A DNA stretch of 64,000 nt, taken from the IMG/VR virus record IMGVR_UViG_3300022745_000017, positions 124,001 to 188,000 of that record; one strand, written 5' to 3'. Origin of the DNA: a virus. This document shows positions 49,304-58,089 of this stretch, in pieces (within the stretch, counting starts at the first letter, position 1; each line of letters starts with the position of its first letter). The translations under genes and the position numbers were made by a program. The notes under the pieces are model-generated. The model was not told where the DNA came from and did not search any database. It worked only from the letters and a program-made list of their open reading frames with translations.

Positions 49304-50737
49304 ATGAAAGACAAACAAGGCTATAGCTTCTCCAAGGTTATTGCAGACATTCAAGACAGCCAAAGTCGTTACCCTCACGCTCAACTCTTCAAACAAGACG
49401 AGATTGACATTGCCTCACCTTTGCGAGATTATGTGCGCAATGGCCTTTTCAAGGACGGCTTCTTACATGTGCCCGGTTTGATGAAGCAGTTTCAAAGGTG
49501 CCCACCTACCATGCTAGTGGGACAAATCGCTCAGTTGTGCGAGCTGGAGGCTAATCGTGGAAAATATGGCCCTTTGCTCACGCTATGTGACCCAGACGCC
49601 AGTAAGACGATCATCGAGCACTTGAATTTTCTCTACGGTGTGTTTCCTAGCGCTATGGCGTTCATCGAAGCCAACGCAGACCAGATCAAGTACGACTTCG
49701 TTGCAAAGGACTTTTTGGAATGGGCCTGGATGCATGCGCTCAGTGCGACATCTTCCCCTACTACTTATTTACAGTTCGTAAGGTGGGTCGAGGCTACCCT
49801 GGTGGCTGTTTTACAGTACCTGCGCGACATCACCCCAGAAGCAGATCAGTGCTTGCCAATCGTGCCCGCGCGTAGCGTGGCCGCAGATCGCACCAAAGCA
49901 CCGTGGTATCCAGGCTATGTTAGACTGTCACGCAACGGCCAAATGTCGCGCGATCTCTATTACCATTGCTTAGCTGTCGTAGGCAAAAAGTGTGAGGAGG
50001 TCTATCACGAAGTGCATCGAATTGCCGAGGAAGTATCCAACGCTCATATTCGCAAACCAGCCCTTGCGACGTACACTTTTGATCCGGCAGAAATCAGCAC
50101 AGCGTCAGCGGAGATCGCCGGGTTTAATTGCCTGACGAACTACTTCCGCTCGTACTACACTGCACCCCTACCAAAAGGAGTCAGGATTGAGTCATTGATA
50201 CAGTCTGGTAACTGGGTACTCCAATTTGCTCCAGATGAGTGCGTAGCCGTAACCGTTAAGAAGCCATTCACAGTCCAAGGACTTGTCTCCTATGAAGGCA
50301 ATGTGATTGACTTGAGCAAAGACACGGAGATGCGCAACCAGTTCTGGGAACACTTTTTCGATTACAACGAAGGTACTGTTTGGCGCATGAGTGACCTCCT
50401 CAAACATTCTTTGGTTGCGTTCCCTACCTCTGTGGACATACACCAGTTCCGTGACTACATCAGCTTGTCCAGTACTTCAGGCAAGTGTGTCATAGACAGC
50501 ATCACCTCTGCTCAGACTGTGTTTAAATCCAGTGCCTTGGCAGCAGATCACGATGGAGATTTCTGCCGATCGATGTCAAAGAAGGAGATCAAGGCCAAGA
50601 CACCCCCACCTCGTGTTAAGGAGCGTTATCGTCAGCTGACCAAACAGCTCAACTGGATGAATGCTCACAACATCCAACCACCAAGCAAAATGATTGATGA
50701 GATGGAGCGCATCTGTCACGCCTACTTGGTCGCCTGA
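49304..50737 (+). CDS. Hypothetical protein (477 aa)
   Basis: It starts after AAGAAAGA. The large soluble protein has a helical N-terminal half and a basic C-terminus (KAKTPPPRVKERYRQLTK). A DHDGDFCRSMSKKE segment is notable for clustered acidic residues, but no nuclease or polymerase motif can be confirmed. Confidence 0.75.
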   Translation: MKDKQGYSFSKVIADIQDSQSRYPHAQLFKQDEIDIASPLRDYVRNGLFKDGFLHVPGLMKQFQRCPPTMLVGQIAQLCELEANRGKYGPLLTLCDPDASKTIIEHLNFLYGVFPSAMAFIEANADQIKYDFVAKDFLEWAWMHALSATSSPTTYLQFVRWVEATLVAVLQYLRDITPEADQCLPIVPARSVAADRTKAPWYPGYVRLSRNGQMSRDLYYHCLAVVGKKCEEVYHEVHRIAEEVSNAHIRKPALATYTFDPAEISTASAEIAGFNCLTNYFRSYYTAPLPKGVRIESLIQSGNWVLQFAPDECVAVTVKKPFTVQGLVSYEGNVIDLSKDTEMRNQFWEHFFDYNEGTVWRMSDLLKHSLVAFPTSVDIHQFRDYISLSSTSGKCVIDSITSAQTVFKSSALAADHDGDFCRSMSKKEIKAKTPPPRVKERYRQLTKQLNWMNAHNIQPPSKMIDEMERICHAYLVA

Positions 50738-50746
50738 TTAACTATA

Positions 50747-50766
50747 GGTGGGCGTAACAGCCCACC
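50747..50766 (+). promoter_or_regulatory. 7-bp intergenic hairpin
   Basis: GGTGGGC pairs with GCCCACC over six bases, directly before the TAGGAAA ribosome site of the next gene. Confidence 0.45.
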
Positions 50767-50780
50767 CACTAGGAAACGCC

Positions 50781-51146
50781 ATGAACAAACAAATACCAGA
50801 TCACACACCCTACACCACAATACCTTACTCGAAAGACAACTGGCGGCATGTGCGACTGTCTCAAGCATTTGCAAAGCCAACCATCCCAGAAGTCTTGAGT
50901 GAGATTAAGCAGCTGGTCGCTGTAGAAAACGATTTACCAGACGGTGAGTTAGACCAGCTCACTAAAACAGTGTTCGACATCGTTAGTCAAAATACCTTAT
51001 TGCTCAACCTATTGGCCGCTTTACGACCAGCTACTGTGGCCTGGCCGACCATCGAACTGGCGCCAGATAAGACTCGCTGGGAGCTGGTTAAACCACCTAA
51101 GCCTGAGTTTAAAATCACCATGCCTGATATAGGAGATAAGAAATGA
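50781..51146 (+). CDS. Hypothetical protein (121 aa)
   Basis: ATG 50781 follows TAGGAAA; the in-frame start at 50748 would lie in the hairpin. The small soluble protein ends in an ATGA overlap with the next gene. No family is recognised. Confidence 0.7.
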   Translation: MNKQIPDHTPYTTIPYSKDNWRHVRLSQAFAKPTIPEVLSEIKQLVAVENDLPDGELDQLTKTVFDIVSQNTLLLNLLAALRPATVAWPTIELAPDKTRWELVKPPKPEFKITMPDIGDKK

Positions 51147-51745
51147 CATCCTTGAAAGAAATCACCCTCAGTGTTGAACAAAACGGCATCAGTATCTCTT
51201 GCCAGCACAAGAAGTACTTGATCGATTGGCAGTCACTCGTCAGCATCTCACTATGCCTGATCACTACGGGCCTTGGGGACTTAGATGAACTGCCGAGTAA
51301 ACTAAACGCTGATAGCGTCAACCTGATAAAAGACATTGAGCGCGGCATCCCGTCTGAAAGCGCTAAACTGGTCAAACAAACTACACCAGCTTTCTTTGAA
51401 AACGATAGCCAGATTGCATTTTTCTGGACTTACAACGGCTCGCTCATGAAGGTGCGCCTGCATCAGCAAGTCATCGTTTACTTATCTGGCCTCGATGCTT
51501 ATTGGCGCAATGTCGATCCGATTTGCTTCGATCGTTATGACCGTCAAGAGGTGTTTAAGCGCCTAGAGCGGATCTTCAATGCCAAGACTGAATACCTTGG
51601 CTTATGTGGAAAAGAGACGGTCGAGGAGATAATTCAGCGCTTCTTGTACCACGCACAATCCTATCATCATAAACGGAATGATCCTCTCACCATGGAGTCG
51701 CTGAAGAACCAAGCTTTCTTGGCTGCTTTCGCCTCACACTTCTAA
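51143..51745 (+). CDS. Hypothetical protein (200 aa)
   Basis: It is coupled by ATGA behind GGAGATAAG. The soluble alpha/beta protein is not recognised. It is the last forward gene before the reverse helicase operon. Confidence 0.75.
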   Translation: MTSLKEITLSVEQNGISISCQHKKYLIDWQSLVSISLCLITTGLGDLDELPSKLNADSVNLIKDIERGIPSESAKLVKQTTPAFFENDSQIAFFWTYNGSLMKVRLHQQVIVYLSGLDAYWRNVDPICFDRYDRQEVFKRLERIFNAKTEYLGLCGKETVEEIIQRFLYHAQSYHHKRNDPLTMESLKNQAFLAAFASHF

Positions 51746-51769
51746 ACCAACACCTCTATTAACGGCATA

Positions 51770-51821
51770 CGCAGACTGGTGGGATTACCCCACCAGTCTG
51801 CGCAGTGTTTTCTTTTTTTTT
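51770..51821. terminator. 14-bp hairpin between convergent genes
   Basis: CGCAGACTGGTGGG (51770-51783) pairs with 51789-51802, followed by TTTTCTTTTTTTT on the forward side. It separates converging transcription units. Confidence 0.85.
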
Positions 51822-51826
51822 CTTTC

Positions 51827-52594
51827 TCACCAATTCAAGGGAACGGGTGGCTTGCCAAGACTCAATAAAGAAGCTGTGAGACTCTTAAACTCATTGTACT
51901 CAGCCTCAGAGACTTCGGTGAATTCATAGATCTCCTTGTCCTTGGCATTACACCCAACCATGCTTGACACCCCGAGGTTATCAAACTTAGCCTTGATGCG
52001 GTAAAAGCCTTTGGGCTTAGCTTCACCTTCGTCGAGAAACGGCAAGCCCTCAGCGTAGTCGTGCTCCAGGTAAAACTCAGCAACCATCAGAGGATCACTC
52101 TTAGCGCGAGGAGCAATCTCTAAGGACGTACAAAACAGCTTACCGATGGCTGTAGACTTGTACGTCGCAGTCGCTTTGTTGTAAGCCACGAGCCACACTT
52201 CACCCGTAGCTTCAGACTCCCAGAGCAACTTCTTGTTGATGGTAATAGCGTAGTTGAACGGGATGGTCTGTACGATGTAGCCGCCGTGGTAGCCAGTGAC
52301 CTTGGTCGTACTTTTTCCCATGCTATTATAGATATCGTCTTTCCAGCGATTGTATCCAATTACACACCCCATCAGACTGCGTCCCATGCAGATGCGTGGC
52401 GTCGAAGCGTTTTCAATTACCTCATCTTTGGCGGCGGTGTAAGGCAGTCGCGGGATGTAGACCTTTTGCACTTCCTTGTCAATGCGAAACAAGTGCTTGA
52501 TGCCAAGGTCTTCAGGTGTAACGATCTTGGCATTCTTTCTCACTAGAGGTGATTGCAATTGCATCCAGTGGTCGATCTCTTCTAACTCAGTCAT
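51827..52594 (-). CDS. Hypothetical protein in the helicase operon (255 aa)
   Basis: It starts in an ATGA overlap with the XRE gene, so the two are translated together. The soluble, beta-rich product has lysine/glutamate-rich segments, with no toxin, nuclease or kinase motif recognised. Coupling to a regulator gene suggests a regulated effector or partner. Confidence 0.75.
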   Translation of the reverse strand: MTELEEIDHWMQLQSPLVRKNAKIVTPEDLGIKHLFRIDKEVQKVYIPRLPYTAAKDEVIENASTPRICMGRSLMGCVIGYNRWKDDIYNSMGKSTTKVTGYHGGYIVQTIPFNYAITINKKLLWESEATGEVWLVAYNKATATYKSTAIGKLFCTSLEIAPRAKSDPLMVAEFYLEHDYAEGLPFLDEGEAKPKGFYRIKAKFDNLGVSSMVGCNAKDKEIYEFTEVSEAEYNEFKSLTASLLSLGKPPVPLNW

Positions 52595-52905
52595 TTCTTA
52601 TCTCCTTTAGCCAAAGCCTTTTCTTTCCAATGCTTGCTTAGATTCACACAGGCCTTCTCACAGGTATCGAACTTCTTGCAACACGCGCTACAAGGCTCTA
52701 ACAGCTCTACAGGCTGTATCCCTAGTGTCTTGGCAATCGTCACCATCTCCGGCAGTGTTACAGGCGCTAAGCGCCCTTTCTCGATCTCCACCAACCGAGT
52801 AACTGTCATGCGCGACTTAGCTCGAAAATCAAGTACCGACATGCGAGCAGCTTTTCGCACTTTGTTGACGTTCTCACCAAAGCCTTTTGCAGATAGAGAA
52901 TCCAT
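52591..52905 (-). CDS. XRE-family HTH regulator with cysteine-rich tail (104 aa)
   Basis: Residues about 10-65 form a Cro/C1-type helix-turn-helix (VRKAARMSVLDFRAKSRMTV, then LVEIEKGR and LGIQPVELL). The tail holds five cysteines (CSACCKKFDTCEKAC, about 72-86), a likely metal or redox site that could sense zinc, iron-sulphur state or oxidation. AAGGAG lies upstream. It may repress its own operon; the inverted repeat at 54778 is a candidate operator. Confidence 0.85.
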   Translation of the reverse strand: MDSLSAKGFGENVNKVRKAARMSVLDFRAKSRMTVTRLVEIEKGRLAPVTLPEMVTIAKTLGIQPVELLEPCSACCKKFDTCEKACVNLSKHWKEKALAKGDKK

Positions 52906-52911
52906 TTTGTT

Positions 52912-53193
52912 TTACTCCTTGATCAGTGAGTAACCACTATCGATGTTGGCCGCAGGACTAAAGGACTCGTAGTTGTCCTCATAGATCACGTAATACCCAC
53001 CTGCAACAGGTTTGTGTTTTTCCAGGTAAGCTGAGGTCACCGTGATGATCACGGGCTCCTTATCGGGATCGACATTTTCCAGCGTCATGTAGTTAGACAG
53101 TGGCCCCATCTCAATAAAGAGAATCTTGGCAGCTTTGACCTTCTTGTGACACTGGTAGGTAGGCAACTCGGAGTTGGTAAAAGTGTTCTTCAT
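52912..53193 (-). CDS. Small hypothetical phage protein (93 aa)
   Basis: It lies between the helicase and XRE genes with AAGGAT upstream. The beta-rich protein begins with YQCHKKVKAAKI and ends with a YYVIYEDNYESFSP segment. A start of this kind is common in small accessory proteins of phages, but no function is known. Confidence 0.7.
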   Translation of the reverse strand: MKNTFTNSELPTYQCHKKVKAAKILFIEMGPLSNYMTLENVDPDKEPVIITVTSAYLEKHKPVAGGYYVIYEDNYESFSPAANIDSGYSLIKE

Positions 53194-53213
53194 GATGGAG
53201 GTATCCTTTTCAG

Positions 53214-54737
53214 TTATGCAAATTCATCTTCGAGGTCATCAGTGGTTTGACCAGCCATGAGACCCACGCGTGCTACATTTGAGCGCTCTTTGCCGTGATC
53301 GCTTGGAATTGGGCCTGTCGGTGGGAAAGGGTAAACAATGTATTTTTGATCTTCGGGGATCTCGTCATAGCCACGGTGTTTGCCGCGCAGCAGAGTGAGC
53401 CAAGCTGACCCGCCTTTGCGCTCAATGTGGATGTACATCTCACCGTCGACCTCATTGTCCACTGCCTTACACATCTGGTACATGCCCTTGCCTTCGACTT
53501 GTTTGACGAAGTCAGTGACCCCTTCACGAATGAGGTTTTTGGCATCACTACTCAATTGATGCGGCGTAAACATGATGATGTCTTTAGAGGAGCAAAGGTT
53601 GCGAACCTTCTTGTAGAGCTCCTGGATGAACTTGCTGGTATTGGGCTCACCGTGAGGAATCGGTAGCATCGAGAGATAGTCTAGCGCCAAGACATGGACT
53701 TCATATCCATCAGCTTCATACTTAGCGATCTGATCAGCAATGTCTCGGTATGACCACCCCGACGGGTTGACCCGCATGAACTGTACATGGTAGCCTGTCG
53801 CCTTGAGATTTTTCTGTACATAGGCAGCCATCTGCTTGGCTGTGAAATTCTTCAAGTTGGCATTCTTGCCATACTCGCACATCCAGAAGTACTTGAACAA
53901 AAAGCGAAAGTTATTGACCAAGCTATCTTCAAACGAGATACGCAGCATCAAGGGCTTTTTAGTCGGATCTTTGAGGACAGGTGTGTTGATCCGGCACATC
54001 TCAGCAAACACTGATAGACTAAAGCCAGTCTTATAGCGGTGCTGTAGCGCAGGGAACACCCAACTCTCGCCTTTGCGCATTCCGCCTTGCATAGCGTCAT
54101 CTACAGCCTGAAAGCCAGTCTGCATGACAAAGCGAGAGCTACTGGAGTCTGTAACTGTTTCGTAAATCTCTTCAAACAGTTGTAGATCATCCAGACCAAC
54201 CGAAGCGACGACATTGGGGTCGGCCTTATTGTCTTTGAGCAAATGCGGCTCTAGCTTGGACTCAATCTCGTTGGCGATGTATTTGCCGACATCGTCGATC
54301 GAATCGCGCTTAAACCGCAACTGATGGGCCATCTTCTGCACGATGTCAATCATCTCAGCATCATTGAACTGCGCACGAATGTAGTTCTTGATGCTGATAG
54401 CTGTCTTCTTGATTTGCTCCTGTGTCAAATCGGTATCGATGACTTGACAAAAGCTCTCATAGAGCCTGTCATCGTTACCACAGTTAACTTGTAGACGCTG
54501 GAGCAAATCGATCTTATCATGCTCAACACCGACAGGTGACTCAACCATGTACAGCGCGGTCTCTTTGAGCGCAATCAACAACTCTTTCTCGTTGTCAATC
54601 GTCATCACTGTCTCAGGCAATTTGATCGAGTTGATTGCCTTGCGAACCATATCCGCAGAGTTATCAGTCGCTCCAGTGATATGACTCTCAAGATACAAAA
54701 GAGTAATGCTCTTAACCAGCAGAATGCGTGAGTCCAT
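53214..54737 (-). CDS. DnaB-like replicative helicase (507 aa)
   Basis: The C-terminal RecA-like core starts near residue 205 (TGFQAVDDAMQGGMRKGE). Where DnaB has a Walker A loop, this protein has PALQHRYKTGFSLS (229-242): the lysine-threonine pair remains but the glycine before it is tyrosine. Walker B is HVLALDYLSML (D353), followed by a FTPHQLSSDAK sensor-type segment. The N-terminal 200 residues are helical, as in DnaB. It would unwind DNA at the phage fork. No strong Shine-Dalgarno precedes 54737. It leads the reverse operon. Confidence 0.8.
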   Translation of the reverse strand: MDSRILLVKSITLLYLESHITGATDNSADMVRKAINSIKLPETVMTIDNEKELLIALKETALYMVESPVGVEHDKIDLLQRLQVNCGNDDRLYESFCQVIDTDLTQEQIKKTAISIKNYIRAQFNDAEMIDIVQKMAHQLRFKRDSIDDVGKYIANEIESKLEPHLLKDNKADPNVVASVGLDDLQLFEEIYETVTDSSSSRFVMQTGFQAVDDAMQGGMRKGESWVFPALQHRYKTGFSLSVFAEMCRINTPVLKDPTKKPLMLRISFEDSLVNNFRFLFKYFWMCEYGKNANLKNFTAKQMAAYVQKNLKATGYHVQFMRVNPSGWSYRDIADQIAKYEADGYEVHVLALDYLSMLPIPHGEPNTSKFIQELYKKVRNLCSSKDIIMFTPHQLSSDAKNLIREGVTDFVKQVEGKGMYQMCKAVDNEVDGEMYIHIERKGGSAWLTLLRGKHRGYDEIPEDQKYIVYPFPPTGPIPSDHGKERSNVARVGLMAGQTTDDLEDEFA

Positions 54738-54777
54738 GGCGTTTGACTTGCTATGATTTTCAAAGGTTGGTAGGGAT

Positions 54778-54791
54778 TGACTCAGGAGTCA
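54778..54791. promoter_or_regulatory. Inverted repeat TGACTC-AG-GAGTCA, possible operator
   Basis: A 6-2-6 inverted repeat lies between the divergent helicase operon and the gene at 54890. Size and position suit an XRE-type operator, but this is inference. Confidence 0.4.
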
Positions 54792-54889
54792 GACATAGTA
54801 TCAAAGAGCGTTTTCAAATGTAAAAGGTAGGTGTGTTATTTTTCTTTTGATATGTTATGTTTATTGCTTTTAGCCTAGGGGTGAGCCCT

Positions 54890-55435
54890 ATGTGCGAGCT
54901 AAATAGTCCCATTTACACACATGAGGGTTCCATGTACGCCCCTGAAAAAAGAGTGAGTTTGATTCCGTCTTGGGTTTGGCGAGCGGTGCAACGCAGTGGC
55001 CTGCCAGCTGAGAGCTTGCATGACTGGAATGCCATGAAGTCACGACTATCTCAAGAAGACCTCGCTAGCTTGGTCTCCATCATGGATCAGCAAAACCGAA
55101 TCCTTGGCACACTCTACGCGACCGACTTGGCCATCGAGCCTTATGAGTATCTGAGAGAAGAGTTGTTCGATGCTGTTCGCTTGAACATGCCTTCTTTCTT
55201 GACACGTTTATTTGACGCCCCACCCGAAGGAGATATCCCTTATGAAATCAAAGACCTGGTCACCGAATATTGGACAGTGATTATCTACCCTGGTCATTTC
55301 TCCCCAAACCTGAGCAAAACCAACACTTTCAACCTCTGCCGAGAGCTCTGCATCAAGGAGTATAACCGCAGTGATTTTGAAAGTGCCGCAAAAAAAGATT
55401 TTTTCAACACATACCTGTACGGTTTAACTGTATAA
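54890..55435 (+). CDS. Hypothetical protein (181 aa)
   Basis: ATG 54890 (behind TAGGGG) is preferred, though an in-frame ATG at 54857 exists. The soluble helical protein lies directly upstream of the capsid gene and diverges from the helicase operon. No family is recognised. Confidence 0.65.
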   Translation: MCELNSPIYTHEGSMYAPEKRVSLIPSWVWRAVQRSGLPAESLHDWNAMKSRLSQEDLASLVSIMDQQNRILGTLYATDLAIEPYEYLREELFDAVRLNMPSFLTRLFDAPPEGDIPYEIKDLVTEYWTVIIYPGHFSPNLSKTNTFNLCRELCIKEYNRSDFESAAKKDFFNTYLYGLTV

Positions 55436-55572
55436 ATGCTGTGACGACATTTGTGCACTCGCTGGCCCACCAGTTTGTTGTACAGAAGTCGTGTGAAAAA
55501 GCTTTTTCATCGGTTTGATCGACCACAACTTCGGCGTCTGCCTTTCACACTTTTCTTTTTGAGGATACAAAA

Positions 55573-57750
55573 ATGTCCGTCTCTGACATCCTGTTTTCCG
55601 GCGCTTTGCCGGAAGCCAAGCAACTGCCCGTGCAGCAAATCATCGGCGCTGTCGCGCAGTTGAACTCTGGCCGTCCAGCCTATGGGCGTGAGCTCGCTGA
55701 AAAGACCTTCACCATGGAAGGTATGCGGGAATCCGACACCGCTGCGCTGAAGTCCGGCGTCGACAGCCTGCTGGTGCGCCTCAAGCGTGAGTTGCCCACC
55801 GCCTCGACTGCCTCGCTCAAGGCCGCTGCCTACGCCCATGCCCATAGCGAAGCCCCCACCGCTGCGGTGAAGAACCAAGGCCGAACCCTGGCGCAAGTAC
55901 GCTCGGTGTTTGCTGCTGATGAAAACACCTTGGTGGTTTCCGCTGAAGGCATGTCCGACACCCTGGACGCCCGCTCCAGCGAGTGGCAGCTCGAAGCCTT
56001 CCAAGAGACCGAAAACACCCGTGTGCAGCAATACTCGGTGGCCTACAACCTACTGGCCAGCCGTCAAGACCTGTTCGGCGAAACCCTCTACCCCACGGTG
56101 GTGGTGGCTCCCGAGCACTATGGCTACATGGTGTCGATCAACCTGGCGATCGTTCAAGACGACGTGCGCCGCCAAACCACTGGTGCACTGGCACTGTTCA
56201 ACCGCAAAAACGTGGCATGGGCTTACACCGATGCCAACATCCTGCAAGATGAATCGACCCGCTGCGTGCCCGTGTACCGCGATGACACCGTGGACAACAG
56301 CGACAAGTTCCTGGACGCCATCGGTGTGCAGACCGTCAAGGTCGGCAACGAGATGGTGAACACCAAGCCGCTGCTGTGTGGCGTGGAACACGATCTGCTG
56401 GGCCTGAGCCAAACCAACGCCATGCTGGCGCTGGGTGAATCCGGCGTGGAAGACGATCTGGACTCATCGATCCGACTGAGCAAGATCTACGTGAAGCTGC
56501 ACTCCGGCAACACCACAGAGTACTTCTCCTTCCCCACCGACAAGCTCCCGTTCAACGACTTCAGCGGCGCGACGCAGGCCAACAGCCGCAAGATGACCCT
56601 GAACTTCGAAACCTCGGCTCTGAAGTTTGTGGCTGGTCAAAAGACCGTCGCCGGCACCACCAGTGCCCTGCTGTCCGCCCTGACCGACCGCGTCGTGCAC
56701 ATGAAGGTGGACATCTTCGGCAAGGTGACCCTGGACACCGCAACCACTGTGGTGAACCCCGCCAAGCTGACCGTCGCCTCCATCACCGCCACCGACAAGT
56801 CGCAAGTGGCTGACCCCAACATCGTGGCTGCTCTCGCCTCTGCTGAAGTGGTGGGTTACGATCTGTTGGCTTGGCGTACCAACGCGGCCCGTCGTCAACG
56901 CGGCAAGCTGCTGGACTCGCAAACCGTGAACATGCTCTACACGGTGCCTCTGCTGAGCCCGCTGTCGACCCTGCGCCCGGTTGGCAAGAACGATGCCGAA
57001 GACGCTGCCAAGGTGTCCGTGCTGATCAACGCCACCCACGTCAAGACCAGCAACGCTGCCGTGACTTCGGTGCTGGATCTGCGCGAAACCCTGGCCACCT
57101 ACGCTTCGTCGGTGGACACCTTCGGCAACTCGCCGGTGGTGCTGGGCGCTGCCTCCTACGTGCTCAAGCCGTTCTACGACAACATCGGCGCGTTCAACGT
57201 CGCCACGAATGTTGACTCGCTGACTTCGTCGGCCCGCATCGCTGACTTGCAAACGCTGCTGATCAACAAGATCCGTGACTCGGCCGCTCGCATGGCCTAC
57301 AACAGCGGTTACTTGAACGCGCTGCGTCTGCAATACAACGGCGTGCCGCCCAAGATCGTGGTGATCATCGCCACCGACCCGATCATCGAGCGCTACCTCA
57401 CCATCAACGGTGACCCGCGTCTGGCTGGTGATCAGTTCGACTACAAGATCGTCAGCTCGCTGGACAGCCGCATGTTCGGCCGTGTGCTGATCACCTTGGG
57501 CCTGGAAGAAGCCATGACCAGCGGTGCGCCCAACTGGCTGCACTTCGGCAACATGGCCTGGAAGCCCGAGTTGACTGTGGTGATGCCGATGGTGCGCAAC
57601 AACGCCAACGTGGTGGAACTGACGGTGCAACCTTGCTTCCGTCACATCAACAACCTGCCCCTGATGGTCGAAATGACCGTGACTGGCATCGAGTCCATCA
57701 TCGGTGGCAAGGTGAGCATGAACGTCAACAACACGGTCATCACGCCGTAA
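55573..57750 (+). CDS. Major capsid protein candidate (725 aa)
   Basis: GAGGA precedes ATG 55573. The gene is strongly GC-rich and uses a narrow codon set (CTG, AAC, GCC, ACC), unlike its neighbours, as expected of the most abundant virion protein. A helical, charged N-terminal 110 residues, possibly a processed delta domain, precedes an NTRVQQYSVAYNLLASRQD and LYPTVVV..EHYG segment that resembles capsid proteins of phiKZ-type jumbo phages. The rest is beta-rich. The family call is from pattern and context, not alignment. It is transcribed alone, between a structured upstream region and two long terminator hairpins. Confidence 0.72.
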   Translation: MSVSDILFSGALPEAKQLPVQQIIGAVAQLNSGRPAYGRELAEKTFTMEGMRESDTAALKSGVDSLLVRLKRELPTASTASLKAAAYAHAHSEAPTAAVKNQGRTLAQVRSVFAADENTLVVSAEGMSDTLDARSSEWQLEAFQETENTRVQQYSVAYNLLASRQDLFGETLYPTVVVAPEHYGYMVSINLAIVQDDVRRQTTGALALFNRKNVAWAYTDANILQDESTRCVPVYRDDTVDNSDKFLDAIGVQTVKVGNEMVNTKPLLCGVEHDLLGLSQTNAMLALGESGVEDDLDSSIRLSKIYVKLHSGNTTEYFSFPTDKLPFNDFSGATQANSRKMTLNFETSALKFVAGQKTVAGTTSALLSALTDRVVHMKVDIFGKVTLDTATTVVNPAKLTVASITATDKSQVADPNIVAALASAEVVGYDLLAWRTNAARRQRGKLLDSQTVNMLYTVPLLSPLSTLRPVGKNDAEDAAKVSVLINATHVKTSNAAVTSVLDLRETLATYASSVDTFGNSPVVLGAASYVLKPFYDNIGAFNVATNVDSLTSSARIADLQTLLINKIRDSAARMAYNSGYLNALRLQYNGVPPKIVVIIATDPIIERYLTINGDPRLAGDQFDYKIVSSLDSRMFGRVLITLGLEEAMTSGAPNWLHFGNMAWKPELTVVMPMVRNNANVVELTVQPCFRHINNLPLMVEMTVTGIESIIGGKVSMNVNNTVITP

Positions 57751-57764
57751 GACAGTCTCAGACA

Positions 57765-57823
57765 AGTCTTGGTTGGTGTAGGGTGATTTGGTTAGCCACC
57801 AGTAACTCGAACCAACCAAGACT
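57765..57823 (+). terminator. 13-bp stem after the capsid gene
   Basis: AGTCTTGGTTGGT (57765-57777) pairs perfectly with 57811-57823 around a 33-nt loop. Confidence 0.55.
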
Positions 57824-57838
57824 CTAGACAAATGTCAT

Positions 57839-57889
57839 TACTCAGCAACTACCTACTTGGCGGTGAGGCCAGTAGGTAGTTGCTGAGTA
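57839..57889 (+). terminator. 19-bp perfect hairpin
   Basis: 57839-57857 pairs with 57871-57889 over a 13-nt loop. A short T-rich stretch (GATTATTCTT) follows. Confidence 0.65.
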
Positions 57890-57910
57890 TGCCGCATGTT
57901 CGATTATTCT

Positions 57911-57924
57911 TCAGTCACTTATTA
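57911..57924 (+). promoter_or_regulatory. Second-class promoter-like motif TCAGTCACTTATTA
   Basis: It joins the TCAGTCAC half of the main motif to the TTATTA half seen at 16141 and 26018. Confidence 0.45.
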
Positions 57925-58089
57925 TCTAACTGAGTCATGGACGGTAAGGGTTGTGGCAAAATGGGCAAGACGATGCTCCATCACAACCCCTTGACTACTC
58001 GTAAGCTTACGGGTAACAAAACAACACCCTCAAAGGTTAACTAGGCATAGAACCCTTGAGTCTTAAGTTAGTTTGCTTAAGGCCTAGCA

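Larger units (their letters stand above)
57751..58089 (+). other. Structured intergenic region after the capsid gene
   Basis: About 340 bases without a convincing gene. In order they hold a 13-bp stem with a 33-nt loop (57765-57823), a 19-bp hairpin (57839-57889), a second-class promoter motif (57911), an 8-bp stem (57948-57955 with 57982-57989) and a 12-bp palindrome (CGTAAGCTTACG, near 58000). A 35-codon frame at 57937 lacks a ribosome site. The part after the promoter may be a structured leader or a small RNA. Confidence 0.7.

Noticed and set aside
56464-57831. 455-codon reverse-strand ORF opposite the capsid gene
   Set aside because: It is a by-product of GC-rich, codon-restricted sequence on the forward strand; its product is V/H/G/Q-rich and has no ribosome site.
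57937-58044. 35-codon frame MDGKGCGKMGK... after the capsid gene
   Set aside because: There is no ribosome site and the frame lies across a stem-forming region, so a structured RNA is the better reading.
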